Shown here: positions 47,301-59,300 of the stretch, piece after piece
Layout: every line of letters begins with the position of its first letter
How positions within the stretch are numbered: position 1 is the first letter of the stretch
Assembly (NCBI RefSeq): GCF_963678635.1
Contig: NC_087067.1
Coordinates: forward strand, 36,650,686 to 36,714,685
DNA from: Symsagittifera roscoffensis
Taxonomy: Eukaryota > Xenacoelomorpha > Acoela > Convolutidae
Direction: 5' to 3'
Length of the DNA: 64,000 bases
Position numbers and translations under genes: made by a program
Notes under the pieces: generated by a model
The model's database searches: none
Told to the model about the DNA's origin: nothing
What the model saw: only the letters and a program-made list of their open reading frames with translations

Positions 47301-50300
47301 CACATAGGTAGATCTTCTATCACCTAAAGCAAACCCCAAATATGTTTCAACATGAAAAGATCTTGAATACCTATATGAAGACTATCTGAACGCTGTTGTA
47401 GCCAATTTATAATTCAATGTAGGCCAACAACCAATGAATTCACATCTCATTCAAAAATGGATTTACAGCCGTAAAGCAAATTACACACCATACTCGATGG
47501 TGCAGCTCACAAATTGTAATCCAGTTCGACCATAAGAAATCAAATCACATTGAAAACGTTTCACCTGGGAACTCTCAAAAAAGTTTGATCCAGAAAAAAA
47601 AACAAGCAACTTTAGAGTTTTATGAAAACAAAAGTCGCTTTGAACTATGAAACGAAATTATAAAACAAACTCGAAACCAAAAGAAACTACAAAACAACTC
47701 GCTGTGAGAATAAAAACCCTGGTACAAAGAAATTATTCCCTGAACACCCACAATTACAAAAACACAAAAAGGACACAAATCCTAAGATGCTTTTAGCGCC
47801 ACAATAAATAAATTAGTACAAAAGAAAAAAGCATCAAATCTATCATCAATTCGCAAACAGGATAACGAGTTCCGCAAATTTGCAGACAAATTAGAACAAG
47901 CAGAATTTACAGTAAAGTTAGAAGAAACTTGAAACAAAATGTATCAAAAATTCAAACATTTTCGTCACATATAAAAATAAATTGACTCAGAGTGTGATTT
48001 AGCGGAAAAAAAACAGTTCAATTACTTAACATAAGCGGACAGGACCCAGGACTGTAAACCAAAAACAACACGATAAATTAAACAGACCACACAAATACAA
48101 AGAACCTAATAAGTCTTTTTATCAAAACTTGAAAAAACATCAAATTTTACCTACTAAAATTATACAAAGTAACAGTAACTCAGCAAAACCGCTACCATCT
48201 AGCTATAGTAACAAGAGAAACAATCAAAACATAATATTACTAGAGGAAGTTCCCACTTCGAAAATTTTTAAATCAATTTTCACAAAAGAGATATAGCGTT
48301 TCTAATAGCCACAATAGCCAACAGGGATACAATTACCCAATATCAAGTTCAAACACAGGTACTTATTCTTATTATAATACAGTATTTTCATATTCAAACA
48401 ATAGATTTTTTCAAACGATAGATCAAGAAATTTTTCAAATAACCGCAATAGGAACTAATCAAACAACAGATATAAGAACTACCCTAACAACAGAAATAGG
48501 AGCTATTCGAAAGATGATTCAAAACAGTAACTATAACCACAGTTCACATGAAAAATCAAATAAAGACAGAAGTAGAGGCAATAATTGTCAAAATAGATCA
48601 ACAAGGATTTAGTCGCCATCACCACATAGAAATAATTTACAATGAACGAATAAACAAAACCAAAATAATAGAAAAGCACACCAAAACACTATCGACAGTT
48701 TATGCAAGTTTAATCTAAGACGTAGCGGGAATTGTGACCAACGAAACTTCAGAACTTCAAATGAATCAACTACAATGTTAAAGCACTGGCGACGAAAGTC
48801 ACACCGATAACACATTAGATATTAATATAATAAAAAATGAACATGAATATGAAAACCTCGTTCATTCTGACAACTACCAGAACGAATAGTTTGAGAGTAG
48901 GCATCATGAACTAAACACGAATCAAACAACATCTGAAAAATATACCCCCCACATATTGTCGAAAACCATAATAAACTAAACAATGAATGCCAAAAAAACT
49001 CCCCCAAAAAGCGTCCAAATAAAAAAGTACACTGATCTCAGCTACTACTGATCAAGTTCCCGAATCTGAACACAGTTTGAACAACCAGAGAAAAATTTTC
49101 AATCAAATTTCCACTTTTTCTATTCGCGACTACCTTTCAATCTGAAAACCAAACCAAAGCTTGAACTAGAACTGCACGTCCTAATTCAAAACCTTCAGAT
49201 GAAAAACAAGCAACACCTTCATGTTTGACTTTTATTACAATCGTCTTCTACTCAATACAAAAATCAACCATATTTAATGACTTCAGACCCCAGAAATCCC
49301 CCCTAAAAATAAAGAAAATTTGCCTAAAAAACTCTCCTATATTTTACAAGATCTTTCAGCCTGAAGTAATCTACTGCACGAAGATCTTTGGTGTTTCTAT
49401 AAATCAAAACACGAATTAGCAACATAATCTCAAACCGTTCAGACTGGTTTTCAACAAAACTTTCCTTTATCTAACTCACTTGTCGAAAATTAAGGAACAA
49501 TTCAACCCCACACGCTACAACTCCGAAAAATTCAGGAAAATTTCGGTAAATTGAAATCACTTCTCGAATGCTCACTTTCAAATCAGTTGTTCATCTTTTT
49601 AATTGAAACCTAATAAGTTTAATTCAATTCCTACCAACTTTTTCTATATAAATTTTTGCCATTTTTTTTAACTGACACCTTGGAATTTATAATAGTAAAT
49701 GTTCTGGTTTTGTTATTCAATTTGCCAATTTCTACGTTTCATCGCGAACCTATATTTCCCCTCTCTCCAACCCTAGACCGCCTAATCCGGTACGACATTA
49801 ACCAATACCTTTTCTCCTGATACTTTTTGCAATCTCCCCGACTGTAATAGCTGCCTGATATTAGCACTTCATAAATTTCTCAAAAAAGCAATAATTGCCC
49901 TAAAAGTAGCTATAATTTTGATAATCAGTTTTGTCAAAGACTACTAACAAGAACATATTTTTTCTTAAATTTAACTGACAAATAAACAAAAATATGTATT
50001 AAGGTTGCTAATCAAACCTCAAAAACAGATTCCCCATTTGTCAACCCATCCCAAAAACCTGACCAAAATCCATGCACAGTCAATAAATCAAACATACAGC
50101 CAACGCATAAAAAATATCTACCTTTGTCAGAACCACTTACCCATGCACGTCACAACGCAACTCTACGCACATTTAAATAAACCACAATACGAACCGACAT
50201 TTAATCTCTAACCACCATTATCACAAGACATAAACCGATTTCGACATCAATCGACAGACAAATTGTTCACTTACGACCTAAAAGAAGTTTAGCTACACCA

Positions 50301-53300
50301 CGAGTATTCAATTCAGCATACCCTCGTTACCTGCTTCATCCACTTCTTTAATCCTACCAACTTGCTTAACATCGGACTAACTTGGTTCAACTCCAACCTC
50401 TGAACAAATAAGAAAAAACCCATTCAACACCCCAACCTCGTCATACAGACTTCTGTATTGGATGAACTACACAATTCCCCACGGCTAACCAAGCCTAGCT
50501 AACAAAGCAATCGAGAATTTTTCTGGTGAAATTTTATCAACTCTACCAGAAACACTTTTCTATCAGTAACGAGTACGAGTATCTCATCGCTAAATACTTT
50601 TCCCACAAATTTCCAACAACGTCTGAATGACATATATCAAAACACACAAAATATACTAAATACTCAAACAACAAAATACCAAAAAAACCTTACGCCTATT
50701 TTGCATCACCTTCGTAGCACTTCTTCCTGTATTCAGTCAACATCTAGATAGCATCCGTTTCCACAGTTGGGCCTTAAATAGATTACAATATAGACACGAT
50801 AATCTGAAAGATATACACGATCCTAATTTTCAAATATTATCTCAACAAATTCTGGTGCTTGAAGTCAAAAAAAAATAAAACTGATTTAACTTACATATCA
50901 CTCATTACCACTACCTCAACCAGACAAAAGGCACAATCTTTGCCTCCTCACTTTGTTTGTTAAGAACTAATTTACAAATACGACAGATACACTAAAAAGA
51001 CCACTGGATATACATCTTCTTACAATCCATTTTCAGGACTGTCATGCACATGTGTTTTTTTGTTTTTGTAATCATTTAATATTTTTTACCTTCTCGCTCA
51101 TTTCGAGCCAATAGTTCAAGACAACCCATTTCCACGTACAGGAAAACAAGATCTCCTAGTGACACAATTTGATTGTCAAGACAATCAACAAAAAAAACAT
51201 CGCATAAAAATCTGCGAAAAAACATGTAACATAAGGTGAAACAGAACAACAAGCAGTCAAAATAACCAATGTCATGGCTACACTTTGCTGCAAGGCCCGC
51301 GCTTTATTCATTGTAGACCATATAATCAGAGAAAAGTTCTCTCAAAAGAAAGTACAATATACACAATTTCAGAAGAAAACAAAAAAGACTAGATCTTGAA
51401 AGATTTTACCGAAGCAAAATTGAAAGACTACTACATCTCAATCCTTAGGGCTGGAAAAGGGAAATTAATCAAATAAAATTAGTTCAAAACTAAGAAAAAA
51501 CCCGAACGCTTGTAAATTTTCAATTTTTTCTGAACTCAACACATCAGCATCAACTTGAACAAACTCAAGGCCATATAAAACTCGACAAAAAATAACCGAA
51601 CCATGGCACACACGTTAAATTAGCCTATGATCTCTACCATAAAACAAGATATCTCCTTTTGGAATAAATGAATCATCAAATTGTAAAGCTAGCACGAAAA
51701 TAACTGGATAGTAAGAACTAATAATTTTTGATTGGAAAAATTTCAAACTAGTCTTATAAACACTAATGTAGATTATGCATATCAAGTTATCCGCAAAATT
51801 CTTCAAAATGATCAAGGATTTTGCTACCCCACAACTCGCACACAGGGAACCCTTGTTTGCACCCTTTTTCAAGTACCTAAAATTCAAGCAAGAATGATTA
51901 AATTTCACAAAAAAAATCTTTCAAAGAATCTATGCCAATTGACCAAGTACAACCTCATAGAAAAGTCTAAGCTGCAAGTCGTTAAAAAAAAATGAAGGAA
52001 TTGAGAACATATTTACAATTTTTCAATTATACCGAGAAACAAAATTCGCATGTAAGTATTAGAAACCACTAAATAAAACCCAATATTCCGAAATCTTAAT
52101 TGAATACGAAAAAATGGAAAACTCATAAATTTCGAACACACCACAAATCAAAACAAAGACAATGAAAAACCATAAAACTGGCTTCTCAGATGTCTACAAG
52201 CCAGATTAGATTTGATATTTTAAAGATAAAAAAATCTTCATTTAACCAAATGGAGAAAAATTGCGCCCGTAAGACAATTCTCCAATCAAAACTTTTAGTC
52301 TTCTTCACATCAAAAATGAATTACTAGCCTTTTTACTATGGCCTTATTACATTCTAGAACCATTGACTGTCTTATGCGCATTGTTTAACTTCATTGGTCT
52401 TTTTTATTTTCTTTTCTTAAAGAAACCTACAACACATGTGCAATGCATACACAAGTCAACCAACAAGCCAGTGTAGCAAGCATGTAAGTCACCGAAATTT
52501 TAAAAGAATTTTCTTTACCTCAATTAATAAAATAGCACTAGACGCGCAATTTATTGAATACAAAAAACTATCAACAAAACGAAACACATAAAAGACTCCA
52601 AAAAACAACACACACGCCACCACATTTATACAATTTATCAAATCATAATCATTTACAAAACAACGCACAAAGAAGTGATAAAACCCAATTTCCTTAACGT
52701 CACAATTTCATCAGAACAATCGCGGTCCCATCTCAATGTTAAATATCAGCCACAAAATACTGAAAAAAAACATCTGAGAACAAAATTCAAAAACTTCTCA
52801 CAGTTAAGTATTGTTCTCAAAACAACAATGATTTTAGTCCACGATGATCCGCCAATATGGATCTAAACGTCGTTTTCTCCGCTTATTCTTCCTGTTTCTA
52901 GCATTAAAAACGATGTCATTTCCGATCTCACTTCTTCTTAGCTGCCAGTGTTCAATTCCTATTTTTCAAATTTTTTACCCAACTCCTTATCTTAGATGCA
53001 CTCTTACGATTCTATAAACCAGCCACCGACACTTGATGAACTTCATAATCGAGTCCCACTACTAACTTCTCATAACCAAGTTTTTCCCCCAAAAAATCCC
53101 ACAGTCTCAGTAATAAACCTCTCCACTCCCAGTTCCTTTTATTTTGATGTAATCCCGAACCCTTCTCCTCTCTTCAGTACTGTACCTGATACCAAAGCCT
53201 TATGACAATTGACTAAATAGAACACGACCTAGACGACTTATCAAACACCAGCAACATGTTCAATATTTTGACCAACAAATTACAATTCCTCAACTAACGC

Positions 53301-56300
53301 ACTCAGCATCACCCTATCCATCCGTAATACTCCCACCCGTGCACAATGCATCTTCACGAAACTAAAGTACCCCACTGACCCACCTCAAATCTTAACCAAC
53401 GGACCATCATCATGACGACTCCTCCGATGCAACCACCCTAGACACACTAACACTTCTAACTCCTTGCATGAAAAGCTCACCTTTTCCCCAAAAACGACGA
53501 TAACAATAACGAACTCCAAAGCCAACTCAACTCCCTCGTTGATCTAGACTCCCTTGTCCTTATCTTCTCGTGATAGATTTTTTTACAATTTCACTAGTCT
53601 TTAAAATTAAAGACTAGTGAAATTCGTCAAGCTGAGTCAGTAAGTGGTCGTCTCAGCATTCCAATGTGCCAAAAAACGGACTCTGGTCATAAGACAGAGA
53701 ATTTTATAAAACCTTACTGCATCAACTAACTAACGCAATACAGATTGTTCTAATGTTGGATTATCGTATGATCCTATTCGATTTATTGCACAAAAATCTA
53801 ACCAATTTTTAATCACACACTACCACCACACAGTAATATGCTATTTGGAAGAATCACATTGTCATACAGATCCAGCACTTATTTCACAAGAAACAGATAT
53901 TTGTTATTAAAACCGATTTTATTTTTGACCTAGATAGAAGTAACAAAAAATTTGACTAAGTAATTGATCACGCACTACAGAAACTAAGGCATACGAACCT
54001 TATTTCACTAAATTTGATTATTTTCAACTTACCTTCAACTTTTTCGTCCTAAAAGAACGCAAAATCAGCTGCTCGCATGAAGTTATACTGATAACAAAAA
54101 TAACTCACACGCACACTCAATATCGCTTCATACACAGACTCTTCATTCAAGTTTCCCCTCACAAAATCCTCATCACCGATAAATTTAAGTAATTTGAAAA
54201 ATTCCTCACCCTATTTTCTCAAATTTTATTACTGTAATAAAACCACTAACCTGCACGGCATCCTTAGTAATTATGATCCAGTGCGTCAAATCTACAATTT
54301 TGCCCCCTCTCAAACAATTTCCCACTGACGATTCCCGCCCCATTCTCAACCGACTCTGGTCTTAACTGTAAGACAGAGAATTTTATAAAACCTTACTGCA
54401 TCAACTAACTAACGCAATACAGATTGTTCTAATGTTGGATTATCGTATGATCCTATTCGATTTATTGCACAAAAATCTAACCAATTTTTAATCACACACT
54501 ACCACCACACAGTAATTTGCTATTTGGAAGAATCACATTGTCATACAGATCCAGCACTTATTTCACAAGAAACAGATATTTGTTATTAAAACCGATTTTA
54601 TTTTTGACCTAGATAGAAGTAACAAAAAATTTGACTAAGTAATTGATCACGCACTACAGAAACTAAGGCATACGAACCTTATTTCACTAAATTTGATTAT
54701 TTTCAACTTACCTTCAACTTTTTCGTCCTAAAAGAACGCAAAATCAGCTGCTCGCATGAAGTTATACTGATAACAAAAATAACTCACACGCACACTCAAT
54801 ATCGCTTCATACACAGACTCTTCATTCAAGTTTCCCCTCACAAAATCCTCATCACCGATAAATTTAAGTAATTTGAAAAATTCCTCACCCTATTTTCTCA
54901 AATTTTATTACTGTAATAAAACCACTAACCTGCACGGCATCCTTAGTAATTATGATCCAGTGCGTCAAATCTACAATTTTGCCCCCTCTCAAACAATTTC
55001 CCACTGACGATTCCCGCCCCATTCTCAACCCGCATGAAAACATCCAGCCTTTAGAATTTTACTTCTAGAAAACATTCGCAATGTAAAAGTTAACCACAAT
55101 CTCTAAATTTTCTTTCAAAGTACTCACCATTAATTCGCAGTAACTCAAGATTAAATTAAACTCATCCGAGCACTTAAACTTCCCTGGCCACTCTTAAGAT
55201 ATAAAAAAGTAATTATCAAGCTTGCAAAGCTCCTTTTGCAACTACCCACGATTGAAAATAACCTTCCTAATGGATTTTTTTTATTCAATTTTGACTAATT
55301 ATTCTCAAAAATTTTGTCCCCTATTTCTTCACTTCTGTTTCACCAACTTTTCTCTAAGTTTCACCAATTATTTGTACAAGCACAAAACAAAATAAAAAAC
55401 TAAGTTTAAGGGTAAAAACTCCAAAAATAAAATTAACTACTGGCCGTAAAATCTCGAAATGAAAAAAAAACTTGCAACACAGCAAAAATTAAATTAAAAC
55501 ACGCAGTAACACTTCTATACAATGATTTAAATTAATAATGAGTAAAAATTAGGATACAAACACTCTTCCAGTATTTCGCGTATCTCTCCACTATGATAAT
55601 TGTAAGCAAATGATTTTGTAGGTTGTCAAATTAACTGACAACAACTTTAACACGCTTTTACACGTTTCAAACTTTTCTTAAGCCCGGTTGGAAGAAGGAA
55701 TTAAAACTAAGCCTAAATAACCAGCCAGTATCGCAGCAAAGGCATCCATTGAACATGAACAATAGCACGCTCGATATTGAATTCCGAGAACGGATTCTAG
55801 TCTTTGACGTTTCACACAGAGAAGTCAAACCCTATCTCGCTATATGATCAATAAGTAGTCGAGAATGCACGTAGTCTCGCTCTACTTCACGAAATCGACA
55901 CATAATTAGTAGGAGTCTGCAACCTCGATACGATCTTCTAGCTCATTACTAATCTCTTGAATCTCTATCTCTCCCGGCAACAAGTACTTCACTGACAACG
56001 AGCAACTGCCACTCTTCGCTAAAAATTTAGAAAACACCCCATCCATCCTTCACAAGAAAACTTTGATTCAAAAACTTCCTAAGCCCCGGATGGGAGAAAA
56101 TCACTTTAAAACAAGTATTTTATATATTCAATTGTTTTCTTTGATAATTATCACTGTTACGGATTTAGAACTAACCAATCATGGTCCATTAAAAAAACTT
56201 ATGATAAATTGTAAAGCTGGAACTCTTTATAGTTTCAGTCAGAGAAAAAATAATATATTTTAGAAAGCAGTTGCTCTTCGTCTACTCTAACTTCGCATGA

Positions 56301-59300
56301 CTACCGGTATATACTACTTCTAGTGAGACTAAGAAATACAAGAGTAAGTTTTCGATAGGTATTAGACAAGAAGTCTGAAATAGGATTAGATAAGTGACGC
56401 ACAGACTGTGTATTTTATTCGAAATTGCTCTGTGAGAAGGCCACCCCGCACTTGAACTCAATCTTACAAAATCAATCAATTCTGACAGCTTAGAAAAATG
56501 ATTGCATTCTGAACTATTTAACCTAAACAAACTATAATTAATGTTTCTCACGAAAGCAACCAGTTTTGTAAAGTACCGAAAAATAGTTTATAATCTAATC
56601 AATTTCACCTCAATTTTGACTAATCTATTCAAGATATAGTTTCAAGGAAACACAGCTGCAACAAATGATAATTTCAGGGTAAATTCAACTTCTTTGCCAG
56701 AATTACTGCACTAAAAGTCACTGAAAAAAAACGTTCATTCAAAGAAAAGGTGTGTCTCTAGACAAGTTTGTGTTTTTTGAGTGCAATAATCAGAATGAAA
56801 GGTTTTTTTTGCGGTTTCTACAGCCTATCTTTGTCTCCTTATGAAATGATACACTACGCTGATCGAAATCGTAAAAAATGAAAAAAGAAGAGATTGAAGA
56901 GCACTCGAGCAGAGCTAGCTTATTGTCAGAAGAGTTGAAAGTAACTAGAAAAAAATCTAAAAATTAAACAGGCGAAACTTCGCTTCGCAAACACCAGCGA
57001 GAACACGAGAGAAAGCAGCGCTAAAAAGAGTAATGAAAAAGTAGAAAAAGCTTCGAATTAAAATTTTTTTAAAATCGTTTACGTATCCGATTCGATCTGC
57101 GATCTAAAAATTAAGAGTCTCACGCACTCAACAACTCAACCGTGTATGTTTAACTAATCACAAACACTAGCCACAAATAAAGCGGGAAACAGATGCCATG
57201 AAGTTCTAATGCTGCATATTTGCAAGTTCGCTTTCAAAACGAAGGTTCGTACTAATACACTACAGTTCCCATGCCATAATTGTAATAAACTCTAGCAAAA
57301 AAAGTGAAGAACAAAATCAAACAAGTTAAAAAAAACGCGATTTATATAAATAACAGTCAATTTTAAGATCAAAAATTCTACCCGCATTTTAAAAAAATAA
57401 AATAAAAGAAAAATTTTACAATTTTCTGAAAAATACAAAGGTAATTATGGGTTCTTTAGTTTCGGGAAAGCTACAGTGAAAGGAAAAGATTGAAGCAAGA
57501 TAAGCGCATTATCAGGGAACCGGGGAAACATTCACAAAGCTAAACACACAAACACACACACAGAGAAGCACACAGATAAAGACATAGATTTGATTAACAG
57601 AGAGACGAAGCTGCGGAACGCAAACAAAAGCAAGGAAAATGGAAACAAGATATCTAAAAAGGCAAAACGAAGTGAAATAAGGAAAAGATTAAAAATACAC
57701 CTTCAAGTTTCTTTGTTGAGACCAGGAGTATCAAGTTTTCAAATCTGCTCCACAGTTGCCTTTAATTTTTTTAAAAATAGCAACCAGCAAAGGAGCTACA
57801 ATTTTTATCAAACTGCCAATGTTATGCAGCAAAAACTCGACCAAAAAATATATATTTTTTAATGTTCCGGCTTTGAATATGCGACCTGTTGGTAAGGAGT
57901 TCACGTCCTCGAATCTGCGCTACGCCCGCTTTGAAGTGAACAAACTAGTGGCCCAGCGAATGCTAGATAAATCTACAAAACTTAACCTACCTACATTAAA
58001 TTTTTCATCTACCATCTACATCTATAATTTTTAATCATATATTGTACTGATATGGAGAAAAGTGGTTCTCATAGTTTCAAAAGTTGAACTTTACGCTAAA
58101 TCCTAGAGTTTCTCTGCTTAAGTAGATTAACCGCCTAATTAAAGGAGAAAACAGCTACTCCCTCTTTCAATTGAAGTCGTCATCTATAATTTGACCAGGC
58201 AGCTTACAAAAAAGCAAAAAGATTCCAAAAATCGATCAAAGTTTCAAAAAAGTGACTTTTAACAAATCCATAATTTTTTCTCTTCTAAAGCATGAAACTT
58301 TCTTCTGCTTGCTACATCCGAATTTTCAGATTTGGGATTTTCGCACCATGAATTTCTAGGTTGAACCCTTAATATCAGATTTAGCTAGTTTTTGAGAACA
58401 GTGACGATAGGACTTTTTCCGAAATCCATTTCAATTTTTCTACAAAAAAAAACAGGGAAAAAAGATTAAGCTAGAAAATACTAAACACCGTGATAGTTTT
58501 TAATGAACTATCAGTTTCAAAACCAGCAGGTTACATGTGAAAAAGAACTATCTTTCCAAAAAACCGAAAATTTTCAAAAATTGGACACTTTTCAAGGCCA
58601 TGTCTTTTTTCAAAACGCAGGGCATAGCCGCTTTCTCAGGTAAGGTTCGAGTAACTGTTTTTTTTTGGTTAAACCCTTTATCTCCAATTTGGCAGGGTAA
58701 TTGTGGAAAAATCAAAAAGTTTTAAAATTAACCTTAGTGTCAAAAAAATGGGCTTGTTTGAGGCCATATCTTTTTTCTAACATTTTTAAGGAATACCCGC
58801 TTGAGAAGGGAGATCCCCATAACTTGTTTCTTTTTTATTGAAATCTTCATCTCGGGATTGCGCAATTGTTATTTGAGAAAATTCAAAACAAATAGGTCTA
58901 AAATTCTCCTGCTAAAACTTTAGAAGGCCGTAGAACCCGAGATAAGATGAAAAATGATTATTGCGAAAATTTTCATTTTCTGTAAAAGTGCAACAATTTC
59001 CAGATATGGCGCAAAACAAAACAAAAAGCAACAAATCCCATATATTTTCCTAACTGATGTTTTTTAAACAGGGCCTTACACTAGCCAAAAACAAAAAAGC
59101 AACAACATATGCCATTAGTTTGTTTACAATTAAATAAGATAAATATTCTTAAATTAAAATATACCAAAAGTGCCACCAAGTGAGTGCTTTTACTTGCCAT
59201 TTAAATTAGAAAAAAAAATAATGTTTGTTTTTTAATAATAAATTCGTAATATTACAATACGCTTTGATGGTGTACTAATGAGCTTGAACTATAATAGGCC

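Larger units (their letters stand above)
44300..56100 (+). mobile_element. Candidate decayed large retroelement; G-poor, ORF-poor block
   Basis: The plus strand is strikingly poor in G and rich in A and C (for example, in 50221-50340 I count 33 C and 15 G in 120 bases). Long coding frames are absent. One stretch at about 47,813-47,935 reads 43 codons without a stop (INKLVQKKKASNLSSIRK, then NEFRKFADKLEQAEFTVKLE), vaguely like the Gag middle region of BEL/Pao elements. The block is flanked by the diverged direct repeats at 43636-43975 and 56115-56455. I see no intact RT or integrase motif, so the assignment is inference. Confidence 0.3.

Noticed and set aside
48609-48815. Minus-strand hydrophobic frame that looks like a membrane protein
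   Set aside because: Its hydrophobicity comes from reading the antisense of an A-rich strand (AAA becomes TTT). No supporting context.
52843-52860. VHDD sequence as a reverse-transcriptase YxDD box
   Set aside because: Only two catalytic-like residues, no surrounding RT motifs, and the frame is short; chance match in the G-poor block.
57540-57570. AC-rich run as a regulatory element
   Set aside because: A short simple-sequence run with no further structure.
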